In this document: positions 32,057 through 43,463 of the stretch, piece by piece
Layout of the letters: every line of letters begins with the position of its first letter
Position numbering within the stretch: position 1 is the first letter of the stretch
NCBI RefSeq assembly: GCF_036323735.1
Contig: NC_086025.1
Span: forward strand, 110,829,688-110,893,687
Reading direction: 5' to 3'
From: Rattus norvegicus
Lineage: Eukaryota; Chordata; Mammalia; Rodentia; Muridae
Length of the DNA stretch: 64,000 nucleotides
Translations under genes and position numbers: made by a program
Notes under the pieces: generated by a model
The model's input: the letters and a program-made list of their open reading frames with translations, nothing else
Told to the model about the DNA's origin: nothing
The model's database searches: none

Positions 32057-32182
32057 GATTTTTGGTTTTGCTTTTTGGGATAGGACCTTGCTATGTAGCC
32101 CTGGCTGACCTAAAACTCTGAGCAATCCTGCTTCAGCTTCCCAAGTACTGACATGTCAGGCATGAGATGCCACATCCACCCA
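32057..32182 (-). mobile_element. B1 SINE nested in LINE-1
   Basis: Reverse B1: 'gggataggaccttgctatgtagccctggctgacctaaaactc...cctgcttcagcttcccaagtactgacatgtcaggcatgagatgccac'. Interrupts the L1 after 'gtgtttaaatgtctgga'. Confidence 0.82.
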
Positions 32183-32310
32183 CCTAAAGATTTTAATCTT
32201 CATAAGGTCAAACATATTGGCTTTTTTCTTCTGTATTCTGTGCTTTTAGTCTAATGCCCAAGAATCCATAGCTAAACCTGGTTATGGACATAAAGATTCA
32301 TCCTAGATTT

Positions 32311-32405
32311 TTTTTTTCTTTTCTTTTTTTCGGAGCTGGGGACCGAACCCAGGGCCTTGTGCTTGCTAGGCAAGCGCTCTACCACTGAGCTAAATCCCCA
32401 ACCCC
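32311..32405 (-). mobile_element. ID element, young, with target duplication
   Basis: Body 32331-32405 is near-consensus rat ID in reverse, with its oligo-A tail appearing as a T/C-rich run at 32311-32330. The 19-bp duplication aagattcatcctagatttt lies at 32293-32311 and 32406-32424. Inserted into the old LINE-1. Confidence 0.98.
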
Positions 32406-32684
32406 AAGATTCATCCTAGATTTTCTTGATCATTCTAAGATTTCACTTCCTCATGTCTAGGTCTTGGCTCCACCCTAAGCAGAGCTCTGTACAACAGGTA
32501 AGGATCCATCTTCTTTGCATTTTTAAAGGTCCCTTGAATCTCCATCTATTACCATCTTTTTCAGTTCTAAGACTATGAAATTACATACCCATTCTATATA
32601 TCTGCACAGATTTCTATCTCCAAACTGCCTTTTCTTCTGGGCCTGTTATTTCTGCTTTGCTAGCATGCATGATATGAAACTTTG

Positions 32685-32698
32685 TCAGTAGATGGCAC
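32685..32698 (+). promoter_or_regulatory. CTCF-like motif
   Basis: TCAGTAGATGGCAC agrees with CCASYAGRKGGCRS at 13 of 14 (first base differs). At or just beyond the end of the LINE-1 fragment. Confidence 0.4.
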
Positions 32699-33039
32699 AG
32701 CAGAGACACCTTAGGAGGAAAAGTTCTCGATTCTCATAGGAAAAACAGTTTGTTTTCCATCCAGCTCCTACACTGCAGCCAACAGCTGGAAGCTTCCCCA
32801 GGAGCCCTCTGCAGGCTGATGCACAGCATGTGCAGAGCATTCTACAGCATCCTGGAGAGTGAACTTCTGACAAAATGGTCTAAGACTTCATCCTCTGCCA
32901 TCCGGAACTAGAGCCATGCCTCTCTAACAAAGTCCAGATCTGGCCTGGAGGGGTGAAAAGTGGAACCACTGAAGAAGGCAGCTCTTCAGATGTCCTACTT
33001 AATGAATAGGTGCTATTATAAAAGTTTGATACTGAAAGG
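32699..33039. other. Unannotated stretch
   Basis: No feature recognised. Confidence 0.4.
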
Positions 33040-33158
33040 GGAACTTCCCCTTCTAAGAGGAATGGGGGGAGGACTTACATGAGGGTACTCTGGGAGGAGA
33101 GGAAGGACTGATATCTGATTGTAAAGTGAAAAAATATATTTAATTTAAAAAGTTACAC
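33040..33158 (+). mobile_element. Lx-type LINE-1 3'-terminal fragment
   Basis: 'ggaacttccccttctaagaggaatggggggagg...gggtactctgggaggagaggaaggactg...attgtaaagtgaaaaaatatat' matches the end of the rodent Lx 3' UTR and its A/T-rich tail. Severely 5' truncated. Confidence 0.7.
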
Positions 33159-34281
33159 TATGTTTTATCACATATCAATCATATTAGTACATTACATCTA
33201 CTTTTATGTGTCCCTCTTGTTTAGATTTTATTTGGATTAACCTAAGTCAATTCTGCATTGCATTTATCAAATTTCTTATCCAAAGTCTAACAGTCTCTCT
33301 CTCCTGAACAGGCCCAGACTGATACAAGTGAAATATTAAAAGTTACTTACTAATACAGAATAAATGTGTCTAATGTCTTAACATATTAATTACCTCACTA
33401 AAATTTGTGATACATCATTCTACAGTAAGGAAACAGACTCAGAGAAACATGTAATTTCCTTACAGTACTACAAATCTGGGTCCATTTAATGTTCCAATTT
33501 TTGCTGGTTATCTACTGCTATTTACGTTTCTTCACAGAGCCTAGAGAGACACAGACATGCCTAGAAGGATATAGCAAGTCCTACTACTACCCTTTGAATG
33601 AACTTGGAGTCTAGAACTTAGATCTGAGCAGGGTCCTTTCTCAGAACCAGTCCTAGTGGCTCCTATTGGTTGATGCTTGCTTTCCTACTTAAGAGTCTGA
33701 AATTTGGGGACAGGGTACTCCCTATGTGAACACCCACCACCACCCGTCCAGTTGAGCTTCTCAGGCACTGTCACAACTCAATGTGAGAAATTCAGTCCCA
33801 AGCAATGTCACTGAAAAAGGGAGCTCGGCCCTCCCTAGACAGCATGGGGCTTCTTGCACCCTCTCCTTCAGCCGGTGTCATTCAACATATCTTGTCTTAC
33901 AGATATTACTATTACTGTAGTCCTGTGGGGCCTGAGATACTTGGGAGGCCCCAGAACAAACCCCTGATATGCTATTCAATTTGTTTTACTCTGAGTAGAC
34001 AGAGAAATAGGTCCTTTGCCTTCACAGGCTATTTAAAACCCCCTTCTTTCACTTCTCTGGTCTTCACTTCTTAGTCTGTGCACCACTTATGTGGATTAGG
34101 TACATTTCCCTGAGCTAAATTTCATTCTTAGTGCTGAAGTGATGGTAAATTAATATTTAATAAGTCTATCAGACAAAAATCTGAGATACAGAGCTCTAAT
34201 AAACTCAAAAGGACACACACACATCGTTTTCTACCTTCCCCGTCTCAATGTGTTCTTCATTACACATTTATAAACCCTTGA
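33159..34281. other. Mostly unannotated; possible MIR
   Basis: 33390-33490 ('cattctacagtaaggaaacagactcagagaaacatgtaatttcc') resembles antisense MIR. The rest shows nothing; an 89-codon plus-strand open frame at 33805-34074 has no domain. Confidence 0.4.
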
Positions 34282-34756
34282 GCGGTCCTGGTGGGGATGT
34301 GAAAGATCGGCTATTATGCAGACACCTTGCCAGTTCCGTGGGAAGTTAAGTGAAGAGCTGCCATATGGCCGCCATTTCACTCCCAGGCACATGAATCAAA
34401 CAAAGGGTAGATGCAGTGCTCCCCAGCTCCACTGTCAGCTGTCACCCACATATCAGTACATGCATAAAAAGTGCCTTACATAGAGAAAGGACTGCTGCTT
34501 GGCTACTGAGAGATGTGTGCAAAGCTGATCCGTGTGCGCCATGTAGCAGCTTATCAGTATGCTGCACCGCTGAGGAAGCCACATACACAAGGTATGGAGA
34601 ACAGTCAAAATCCTAGAAACAGAACATGGGCTGGTGGCTGCTAACAGGAAATAAAGGATCATATCTCTACTGAGGTCATGAAAAATGCCAGAATAATATG
34701 GAGGACTTGACAATGTACTATATGCCACCAGATTTCTCATTTTAAGAAGTTAATCT
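34282..34756 (+). mobile_element. Old LINE-1 (L1M) ORF2 end and 3' UTR
   Basis: 'cctggtggggatgtgaaag', 'gccatttcactcccaggcacatgaatc', 'gtatggagaacagtcaaaatcctagaaacagaacatgggctggtggctgctaacagg' and 'gacaatgtactatatgccaccagatttctcattttaag' follow the L1 3' sequence in order. Degraded. Confidence 0.78.
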
Positions 34757-35004
34757 TGGGGCTAGAGAGATGGCTCATCAGTTAGGAGCACTGGCTGCTC
34801 ACATAGAGGATGCAGCTTTGATTCCCAGCTCCCACGCAGCAGCTCACAACTGTCTTGTTACTTTAGCTACAAGGGATCCAAGAACCCCTTCTGCCCTCCA
34901 CAGGCACTGCCTGGACATGGAGCACAGACTTCCATGCAGGCAAAATATCCACATACATAAAACAATAAACAAACAAATGCTGTCTTTAAAAAAATAATAA
35001 AAAT
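34757..35004 (+). mobile_element. B3/B2-type SINE
   Basis: 'ggggctagagagatggctcatcagttaggagcactggctgctcacatagaggatgcagctttgattcccagctcccacgcagcagctcacaactgtc' through 'catgcaggcaaaatatccacatacataaaac' and an A-rich tail. Sits exactly after the L1 3' UTR piece. Confidence 0.94.
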
Positions 35005-35539
35005 AAAGCTGATCATGTGAATACTTGCTCAACTAAAATGGCTTTGAAAGCAATACATGCCATAGTATGGTAAAACTGAAGAAGCCTGATATCACTGAGG
35101 CTTGGGGTGACACAGGACTGGAGCCTGTAACAGACAGAAAGCCCTTATTTGGCATTCGGCCTATCCTAAGGACACAATACATGTGGGATTCTACAAGTAC
35201 TGGGGTGTTCCTGTTTTTTAAAATATTCCTCAGTCAAGTGACTTATGATATAAAGCAAAAAGCACTCCCCTCCACTTACCAGCTACCTTGTTTCTGAATC
35301 CTACAAGAACAGTCTCTTAACTGGTCCAGCGCAGATCCATCCAAACAGCCTTCTATGGCTTTCTTAGACCACCCACAACGGCAGCACCATTTCAGCATTA
35401 ATAGCCCTCCTTATCTTATATGATTAAGTTCCCAACATTCTAAGCCTGATCTAACCAGTTTAGTGGCCTTTTGAACAAGTATTTCCTATAAGACTTTTTT
35501 AAAAAATATGTGTAGTCCTATACCAAGAATGCAAACACA
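35005..35539. other. Unannotated stretch
   Basis: A minus-strand AGCTG/gtaagtgg donor-like site near 35277 has only short upstream segments. No repeat recognised. Confidence 0.45.
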
Positions 35540-35660
35540 AGTTGTGTGTGGTGATGTATACCGGTAATCTCAGCCCCGAGGATATGGAGGCAGGAGAATC
35601 ACAAGTTCAAAGCTAGCCTAAGCTACACAAAACTATCTCAACAAACAAAAACAAAAAGAA
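35540..35660 (+). mobile_element. Old B1-class SINE
   Basis: 'gtgtgtggtgatgtataccggtaatctcagccccgaggatatggaggcaggagaatcacaagttcaaagctagcctaagctacac' with an A/C-rich tail. CpG-containing first half, worn second half. Confidence 0.75.
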
Positions 35661-36589
35661 GGCAAACAACGAACTGCCACTGGGATTCTTGTCTCAAGGA
35701 ACTTGGATGACTAAGGGAGAGGGCCTATGAACAGTTAATATGAGCCGTGCAATAATAAAGTCAGTATCTTCCTTTACTCCTGTTTTGTCTGTGGCCTGAT
35801 AAGACCATACCTTAGTCTGAGGTCATAACTGGTACAAGAGACTTACAGGAGGAGAGAAGAGTTGTTGCATCACAACTAACTGTGATCATGAAGAGACTAT
35901 TTGTTTAGCTTCAAATTTTTCCCTTGTTGAATGAGATCACCATCTGCTTGTTTCAAAAATCAATGTACTATATACAAAATGACCTGCACAGGCCCTGCTC
36001 CTTAATGGGCCCTGCTAAAGAACAGTGATAGTGAGAGACAATGCTTCCGCCGTATCCATATCCACACATACAAATGTGGACAGTTCTGAGTACAGGTTGA
36101 GATTTCTGGTGTGCACCAAACTCACACAACACACACAGGGAAACTAAAGCAGGTTTTAAGATGCCTTCCCTGTGGTTACAGAGCTAAGGAGAGGGAGGAC
36201 TCGCTGCTGTGAAGCATCTTACTGGAAACAGTCCTGGTGGCCAGGTAACATTTAGCTAGTTTCCAACCCCCATATCCATAACTTTAGCATCTGTGGATTC
36301 CTGACCGTAGACTCAGGAAGGAGTAGGGAGAACTGCCTGTTTTGAGCACAGACATATACTTTCCTTGTCAAAACTCCCCCAAACAATCCAGGATAGTATT
36401 TGCATGGCACGGATACTGTGCTTGCAAATTAATAGAGTATTTAAAATATACAGGTATATATGCAAGGGTGACATTAAAAAAAAATCTTATATTAGATATG
36501 TGAGCCGATCTTGAGTGTCCAAGTGCATCCTGAAACCAGTCCCTGCAGACACTGATGAACAATGATGTTCCCTTGGCTGATAACAGTAA
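35661..36589. other. Unannotated stretch
   Basis: 36135-36190 ('gggaaactaaagcaggttttaagatgcc...ggttacagagctaagg') may be an antisense MIR remnant. Otherwise nothing seen. Confidence 0.4.
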
Positions 36590-36685
36590 CCCAAGCTCAG
36601 ACTTGCTGAGGTTAAATGACATGCCCTAGGGCTCATAGGCAGTCAATGACAAAATGGCCTGGAACCTAAGTTTTCTAACTACAGA
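36590..36685 (-). mobile_element. MIR fragment
   Basis: Antisense MIR: 'gaggttaaatgacatgccctagggctcataggcagtcaatgacaaaatggcctggaacctaagttttctaac' (gttaaatgacttgcccaaggtcacacag...gcctggattc...). Confidence 0.65.
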
Positions 36686-36932
36686 TTTGAGGTTTCTTTA
36701 TCTGAAACGTTGAACTCTCTAAGAAGATGAAATTTGTTTTGTGCAATAATTGATAATCATCTGCATCTGAATTTGAATAGAATAGCAGACATGATTACAA
36801 TACTTATTATGACTAAATAAGCCAACTGATAACTACCAACAAATTAGTGTGTGTTGTGATACTCAATTCAGACTGGTATTTCACTGAGCCCAAGGCTTCA
36901 CAAGCTTTGGAACTTAAAAAAGGATACCTCAA

Positions 36933-37070
36933 GCCAGGCCTGGGGCATACATCTTTGAAACCCAGTACTCAAGAGGCAGAGGCAGTTGAACCTCTGTGAG
37001 TTCAAGGCCAACCTGGTCTACAAAGCAAGTCAAGACAGACAGGGCAAGTTACAAGCCCTGATACAAGCAA
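36933..37070 (+). mobile_element. B1 SINE
   Basis: 'ccaggcctggggcatacatctttgaaacccagtactcaagaggcagaggcagttgaacctctgtgagttcaaggccaacctggtctacaaagcaagtcaagacag'. 3' end shortened. Confidence 0.92.
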
Positions 37071-37699
37071 AGACAGTTCTTAATTAGTTTCTGAGTATAA
37101 ATAAAACATCCAAAATGATCATTCTGTAATATTCATAAAGCTTCTATGAGATAGGCTAACATGTTAAATATCATACTCTACCTAAAAGTCAATATAGACA
37201 AAAACTAATTTTTTTGGTCCATACTGACTGTTTCAATTTAGCTTTGATAGCTGTCTCTTGATTCACACTGCTATTCAACAGGTCAGACCAGCTCTAGTGC
37301 TTACTGGCATGGTTACTTACAGGCATCTGTAACATGTATGTAATTATGTACTGTACACAGATGTTAAGATTCAGCCTAATGCAGAGAAGCACCTGCAGAG
37401 AAAAGCACTTTACAGGGAAAAGCCTAGCCATTGGTACCTTGAGCTTTGCACTCACAATCCCACCACCCTTCCTCTCCGGCCCCTCAGATCTGCATGACTA
37501 AGTACAAACGGGCCTTTCTTATTTCCCACGCCTGTGTCACTCACTTCCAATGCCAACTCCCTGCTCTCTCTCCTGGGGTCCCTAGAGCTATTCCCTGAAC
37601 TTCCTCTCATTGTATTGACTCCCTGTTCAGGAAGAAGGTAGTACTCACTGCTGATGACTCAAGGATCAGCTGATAATTGCCATGCTAAATCTTATTCTG
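37071..37699. other. Unannotated stretch
   Basis: No repeat recognised; no open frame of interest. Confidence 0.45.
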
Positions 37700-37900
37700 T
37701 GTTGTTTATTGAATATGTGTAAATGTACTACATAGGCATGCCTGGTGCCCATGGAAGCTAAAAGAAGCAGCAGCTGGATCCCCTAGAACTGGAATTAAGG
37801 ATGGGAAATTGTACACTGCCAGATAGATGCTGAGAATTAAACCCAAGTCCTCTCAGAGAGTAGTGAGTAGTCTTAACTGCTAAGCCGTCTTTCCAGCCCA
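37700..37900 (-). mobile_element. B3/B2-type SINE
   Basis: Reverse: 'gcatgcctggtgcccatggaagctaaaagaagcagcagctggatcccctagaactggaattaagg...gctgagaattaaacccaagtcctctcagagag...cttaactgctaagccgtctttccagccc'. Full-length, old. Confidence 0.92.
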
Positions 37901-38814
37901 GCACACTAATTCTTGCTTGGGACCAATCAAGGAAATCTCAAACAAAACTACCTAAGAATTTGATTTGGGCGAGTGGAGGTAGGGGTGTGCATACACAATT
38001 TCCTCATTCACAAATTACAGTCAAGTTTCCCCAATTTGGGGAATTTACAGGGATCAGCACATCCGAAATGCAATGGATAAACATCTTCACGATCATAGTA
38101 CCTTCTCTGACAATCTTTTATTCTTTCAACATTAAGATCTAAAAACAAATAAACTTTTTTCTTAAACGCGTGATGAACTATCAGGAATTCATAGCTGTCT
38201 CATCCACTCTCCTCTTCAAACACTTGAGCCCTGTATCCGTTCAACGATTCAGCTCCTGCAGCTCCTGGACAGCCCTTCTTGGGAAGAGTACACATTTGAT
38301 GGAAGGTATTTTGTAGGGAGATCTATTTGCACAGTTCCCTGTGTACAATTAAAATACTTGCGATAGCTGAGGGACAGGTTAAGTAGCAAGGAACCTAAAG
38401 AGATGATATTGAAACTCAAGTAGGGGCCCTTCTGAGAAACAGGACGCCTACACACATCTGCCAATAAAAGGCTGGAGAAGAGATGAGAGAAAGACTGTAA
38501 CTTTTACATACAGCATAAAGTGTTAGGTCATAGTCATGTATCATGTCCACTATCAAATGAGGACAGTAAAAGCCAGAAAGGCTAACTAAGCCAACAAACA
38601 GCTACTTATGGTTGAACCTCTGCCACAATTGTAAATGTTCTACCACACGTTAAACATGGACTTAGTGCAGGGAAGCCTTGCTCTCTACAGTCAGGCACGA
38701 ACAGGATGTTCTGGATACTGGCTTAGCAAACTCATTCTCTTCTGGCAGTGGAGAAAGCCTATTAAGTTATTGCCCAGTTATTCCCAATGATACCTCTTAC
38801 ACTTTAATGTAAAG
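37901..38814. other. Unannotated stretch
   Basis: Unique-looking; a weak antisense MIR resemblance at 38555-38640. Confidence 0.4.
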
Positions 38815-38924
38815 ACAGGTCAGGCTCTGGAATCAGATCTGGTCTGAGTGACACCTGCAACTATTCTATCTCCTAGGTGATGTGTGATAAAGCTTAGGTA
38901 CCTGGTCCTACATAAGTTACTCTC
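38815..38924 (+). mobile_element. MIR fragment
   Basis: 'caggctctggaatcagatctggtctgagtgacacctgcaac...gtgataaagcttaggtacctgg' follows MIR (gggctctggagtcagactgcctggg...gtgtgacc). Confidence 0.5.
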
Positions 38925-39010
38925 AGTGTTTCTCAATACTACGTGATAATTGGTCAAACATTTAAAAACTACTGAGTTCTGGGCCCCTTGCTAGTGGGAC
39001 TCCTGTTATG
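38925..39010 (+). mobile_element. MER5-type hAT remnant
   Basis: 'cagtgtttctcaatactacgtgataatt...aaaactactgagttctgggccccttgct' matches the MER5A start (cagtggttctcaaactt...gctgggcccca). Confidence 0.55.
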
Positions 39011-39099
39011 TAGAAAAGATTCTAATATCAAACTGGGATCACCAGGCTATACTATCCCAAGTAACTTCTTCCTCAAAGTTCAAGAAAGACATTTTGCTT

Positions 39100-39403
39100 G
39101 GTGTATATGTGAGTTTCCCATGTGTGAATGCACACATGTGGTAGATACAAGCTGACTAGTGCACGTGGAAGACGGAAGCTGATGGCGTTGTCTTCCTCAA
39201 CCTCTACTTGAAGCAGGGTCTCTTGCTGAACCCAGGGTTCAAAAACTGTGGTCAGTGAAGCCAGCCAGCTTGCTGTGGGGATCTTGTCTCAACCTCCTAC
39301 GCTAGGAACACAGGCAACAGCTGTTTTACATGGTGCTAAGGATTCAAATTCCAGTACTCAGCTGCACAGCAAATGCTCTATCTACCAAGCTGTCGTCTCA
39401 GTT
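39100..39403 (-). mobile_element. B4 SINE (full length)
   Basis: Reverse B4 in complete order: tail-side 'gtgtgaatgcacacatgtgg', 'gttgtcttcctcaacc', 'gcagggtctcttgctgaacccagg', 'gtgaagccagccagcttgctg', 'ctcaacctcctacgctaggaac', 'gctgttttacatggtgctaagg', head 'gcacagcaaatgctctatctaccaagctg'. Confidence 0.88.
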
Positions 39404-39435
39404 CTTATTTGGTTTTAATATTGTTCAAGCAACAT

Positions 39436-39458
39436 TTTGTTTGTTTGTTTGTTTGTTT
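39436..39458. repeat. (TTTG)n
   Basis: Five to six TTTG units at the tail side of the following minus-strand RSINE1. Confidence 0.9.
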
Positions 39459-39464
39459 AGGGGA

Positions 39465-39603
39465 GAGGGGAGGCGTGCCACAGCATGCATATGGAGGTCA
39501 GAGGACAGTTTGTGGAAGTCTGCTCTTTCCTCCATGTAGGTTACAGATCTCAAACTCAGGTCAGCAGGCTTTACAGCCCCCACTGATCCGTCTCATTGAC
39601 CCA
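39465..39603 (-). mobile_element. RSINE1 (B4-class)
   Basis: 'gcgtgccacagcatgcatatggaggtcagaggacagtttgtggaagtctgctctttcctccatgtaggttacagatctcaaactcaggtcagcaggctttacagcccc' is reverse RSINE1, with head region 'actgatccgtctcattgaccc' worn. Confidence 0.85.
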
Positions 39604-39759
39604 TTTTGTTTTATGATATGAGACCTCTGAATGCAGCCCAAACTGTCCTTGCCTTAGCTTCCCCTGTGCTTAATTCTAAGAATGTCCTACCATACCAGCT
39701 TAAGAAATATGCATTATTATTAATGATCAGTCAGCAAGCACTGAAAACACATAAAATGT

Positions 39760-39915
39760 GGAAATGTTTTCCATATTGGCTTGCTTAATCCTAGCTGCAC
39801 TCTGAAGCTGGCTCTTACATCACAGCTCATTTATATATGAGGAAAACAGTGCAGTGAAAAACAGCCGCTCGTCCAAGGTCAGCTAGAGCAGATCAGAGCC
39901 CAGGTCCAGACTTGA
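39760..39915 (-). mobile_element. MIR
   Basis: Antisense MIR: 'ttaatcctagctgcactctgaagctggctcttacatcacagctcatttatatatgaggaaaacagtgcag...gtccaaggtcagctagagcagatcagagcccaggtcc'. Confidence 0.75.
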
Positions 39916-41051
39916 GCCAATCTGTTCCCAGCATCTCCAGGCTCTCATACACACTACCAAACCCTGCAATGGCCAGTGGCACATTTGAACAAATAGCCCC
40001 AGGTGGGTCACCTCAGAGGTATCACCAGAGAAAGCTAATGCTCCTCCTCTCACATGCTGCCATCATTAAGAACATCACCACTGAACTACAGCATACAGCA
40101 GTTCTCCTTCAGAAAACAAAATGCCCTCAGAACCAACCTGCACTTGAAACAGCTTTAACTGGGATAAAAGCTCATTTTAAGCACAGATTCGATTTTAACA
40201 CAATGAGATCACAAAGAACCAATTCTGACTGTTTTTTTTTTTTTTTTTTTTTTTTTTTTGGTGGGGGAGGGAGGTGGAAAATCTGGAGTTAGATATGGAA
40301 AATGTTTTCCTCCTCACTGGTCTCTGAGGCTGACTCAAACCGGAGTTCTTCATGTCTTGCGCAACACTCCGATCACCAGAGCCTAGGTGACTGTTGGAAG
40401 GACAGTCCCCATTCAGATTCGGAGGTTCAGCTACATTTTTCTCTTTAAAATCACCCTTTTAATCACATGTAGACAAAGCATTTGTCCTTGACTATCAATA
40501 GAAACACGCGGGTGCTCGCAACTGTGCTGAAGCCGTTTTCCTCTGTTGAAAGCAATGCTTTGATTCATAATTTTTAATTCAGAATTTATTCTCCCTCGTC
40601 CATAGAAAGGTAAGCGGTATAACCAGGCATTAATGAATCATTTACTTGCATAGAGCACCATAAAGGAATTGTGCACGGGTAACTAACTAGATTAGATAAA
40701 AACACCCTCACAGACAAGGGGTAAAGACACGCACACATACTGTAGGAATCTAGCTATAAAAAGATACTACATTTTTGTATCTGATGAGCTCCTCTGTGGA
40801 AGAAATATGTCCTTTTCAACAAAGAAAATAGTCTGCTAATTCAGAAACGATTTACAGAATTTTTCCTCAAAATCAGGCATTGATGCAGATCAGCATAATT
40901 CCACACACCAACCTCTCCGCTTCAACTGGACTCCTCACACCTTACTGAGGCCACTGTTCCCCTCTTCAAACTCCCACTCCACCCCCACCCCACACACACC
41001 CAACGCCCCACCAACCTCGCAGGGGTTCCTGGGCTGGTCCATGGAATCTGA
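39916..41051. other. Mostly unannotated; T28 run
   Basis: A 28-base T run at 40232-40259 followed by GGTGGGGGAGGG; no SINE body is obvious beside it. A 126-codon plus-strand open frame (39912-40292) runs into the T tract and has no domain. A 27-bp plus-strand segment ending AAAG/gtaagcgg (40610) is too small to call. Confidence 0.45.
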
Positions 41052-41157
41052 TGACATCACTCTCTCTTCCTTCCTGGAATTCTAAACCCTGCTGCTCTCC
41101 CCTTGCACACAGCTACCATCTCCATGGCAACCTCACCTCCTCCTGCTTCCCTATTGG
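41052..41157 (+). promoter_or_regulatory. Loose cluster of promoter-type motifs (speculative)
   Basis: TGACATCA (CRE-like, 41052-41059), CCATGGCAAC (X-box/RFX half site, 41122-41131) and ATTGG (inverted CCAAT, 41153-41157) in a C/T-rich stretch without CpG island or TATA. Motif co-occurrence may be chance. Confidence 0.12.
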
Positions 41158-42814
41158 CTTCATGGAGCAGGATACACAAAAAGGTTTTCCGTTCTGCCCC
41201 CACTGCCTGCCCGCAAAAATGATGCTTTCAACAGGAACCTGAGCTAAATTTAGCTACTTGCGATTCTGTCTTATGACTAAGAGAACATAGAAATATACTC
41301 CTTCCTATATTCTACCAGCTCCTAAACCACACCCCAAAGTGTTTGTTTCTTCTTCTCTCTGGCCCCTAACTCAAACACAAGCAGCAATAAGTGCCAAGTC
41401 TTAAAATCAACTGGATCGCCTGCCCCAGAAACAGGGCTGGCCCAGAGAACAATCCCCACTCACCTCCTCCCATCAAGAGAGGAAAAAAACAGAACAACAA
41501 AAACATACAAAGCACTGGGGCAATTCATGTGGGAACATCAGCCTCGGCTACCTCCTCCCACCCTAATCCAGGGAGAGAAAAGCCATGCCTACAGGCAGAA
41601 CAGTATCTGCCCTCCAACGGAACTTTCTCCATCATGGGAGGAAGGAGTGGAGAGGTGAGATAGAAAGCCCGCTCACCGCAAACTCTGTATCCAAGTGCTT
41701 ACCTCATGGGCTGACCTACTGTGGAAACTGGAACAGGTCCCCCTACCTGTCATCACATAGGGATGCTCTCAGAATTGCTGACAGAGAAGTAAGAAGTAGC
41801 AGGTCCCTGAGCCAGAGGACAGAGCAATGAGTACAGTGCTTAGCACAATGATTAGCAAAGTTCCTGCAGAGATAATGTCCGAAACTGCCACAGAAGGCCA
41901 TGCACTTCTAGAAAACCACTTCATAATCATAGACATGCATGAAATACAATATATAATCTCTCAAACCCTTCAAAGCTCCCCACTTCTGGAAATGCCCACC
42001 AATCTGTCAGAGTGAGCTGGTCTGTGCCTAATGCTCATTTGAGCTGATCCTCCTCCTTCCTTCATCCAAATTCTAATTCTAAGGTGGCACCCACTTTCCT
42101 CCCTAAACAACGGGTAAATATGAACCAAGGCTTTGCTTCTCAACCCAGCTATCTATCCACTTCCCACCTAGGAAGAAATTCTTTCTCAGATCCTACGTGA
42201 TTGACTGGCTCAGGAGTTACTTACTGTATGCCATTATGATCCTAAAGCCCAAAGCATAAGCTGTAACTAAACTGGAAAGGCAGCAGGCAGCTCAAGGCCT
42301 TCCATCAGAAAGGGGGTAGGTAAGACAAGGCACACTAGGAAATGGGGGTTTGATGCACGACAGAAACAGTACCAAGGCACCAGTTTCCCAGGGGTTAAAA
42401 AAGAAAAAAACATGAAAGTAGCATAATTCTGCCCAGCGAAAGATAGTATTCCCAAACTAATACAAGAAGCATCCAGAATGTGCTTCAAAAGCACAGTGAA
42501 AGACACTGTCGGTGCAATATGCACTCATAAACCACCCAGACTCTCTCTCGGCCCAGCAGTGAGGGCACAGATGATTAGCTTGCCTCGTGGAGGCAGACAC
42601 TCACTCCTAACAATCCATCCTTGGCTAAAACCACTCCCACACACATTGCTGTGGCGGTGGCTCCGTGGGCTAACGATGAGCATAACTCTTAACACACACG
42701 CAGATGGTCACCTTATCATGTATCAGAAGACCCAAGTGGCCTCTAAGACTGCCCATCATATCAGTTACTGAACTCTTTACTATAAAGGTGTTTAAAATAA
42801 GAAGAAAAAAGGTG
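41158..42814. other. Unannotated stretch
   Basis: Largest repeat-free block in the window. Contains a 44-bp minus-strand segment 41703-41746 with cag/GTAG and ATGAG/gtaagc ends and two open frames, not accepted. Nothing else identified. Confidence 0.45.
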
Positions 42815-42940
42815 AGCTGTATATATTCTTACCTCCACTCTGCAAATGAAAAACGAAATTTAAAATGTCAATGTGTCTAGTATATACCTCAGGTCTGTCT
42901 GAACTCCAGAGCCTATGCAGTTTTTCTACTCCCATTCACA
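42815..42940 (-). mobile_element. MIR
   Basis: Antisense MIR: 'cctccactctgcaaatgaaaaacg...' and the clear block 'cctcaggtctgtctgaactccagagcctatgcag'. Its first bases form a strong-looking minus-strand acceptor and donor seven bases apart, explained by the repeat. Confidence 0.7.
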
Positions 42941-43382
42941 CATAGTCATAGTTGTAAAAAAAATCTAAAATGTCATTTTGTGTCTATGTTCTCTTATATC
43001 AATTATATCAATAAAATATATGTTGTTGAATATCAAAGTTAATGTTAAACCTTTGATGTATTAATAACCATAGTTAACTGTAAGTGGGCATGTAATATTT
43101 ATTAATTTCTTATTCTAATCCTATTATTCTAAACTTCTGAACAAATGTAATGATTCCACTCAGATCTTATAAAATTAAGATTAGCTTGAGAAATTACATG
43201 ATGAGGTGAAATGACAAAACTTCAGATAACATTCTGAAATTTAATTTTCTTATATTTGAGATAAAAAAAAAAGTATCAGAGTCTTAATGCCTACATTGAC
43301 CTAGATGCACACAATTTGTCACAATGCCTATGTAGTGTCATTTGCTTGTTCTATCTGGTGGGGAGAAGTTGTAAATGTCGTT
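42941..43382. other. AT-rich unannotated stretch
   Basis: TATCAATAAAATATAT-like composition; no feature recognised. Confidence 0.4.
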
Positions 43383-43463
43383 TTGGTGTTTGAAATGGAA
43401 CCCAGGGCCTAACACATGCTAAATATGAGCAGGTCACCACAGACTGAGCTCTGCCTCAGCCCC
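43383..43463 (-). mobile_element. Old ID-class SINE
   Basis: 'ggaacccagggcctaacacatgctaaatatgagcaggtcaccacagactgagctctgcctcagcccc' is reverse ID with about 20% change. Confidence 0.65.

Larger units (their letters stand above)
31190..32690 (-). mobile_element. Old LINE-1 (L1M) 3' UTR and ORF2 part, with nested B1 and ID
   Basis: Plus-strand text follows the antisense ORF2 end in order: 'ctctctgtggctggcttacgtcac', 'tgtaccatcatcttgcattcctatcagcaataatacacaggg', 'aataatagctatcctgtgagtatgaagtagc', 'gcatcttttctgtccttattgg', 'acatgatttgcaattttttttctattactg', 'gtgtcctttgatgaataaaagtg', 'ctaatgcccaagaatcc'. Roughly 1.2 kb of element once the insertions are removed. No coding capacity. Confidence 0.85.

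Noticed and set aside
39912..40292. 126-codon open frame
   Set aside because: Starts at the edge of a MIR and ends in a T28 run encoding polyphenylalanine.
41703..41746. 44-bp minus-strand segment VGGPVPVSTVGQPM
   Set aside because: Good donor but mediocre acceptor; phases do not connect to the other candidates without unseen exons.
42825..42840. Seven-base microexon between ttcatttgcag and GGAG/gtaaga on the minus strand
   Set aside because: Lies in a MIR; both signals are explained by the antisense MIR sequence.
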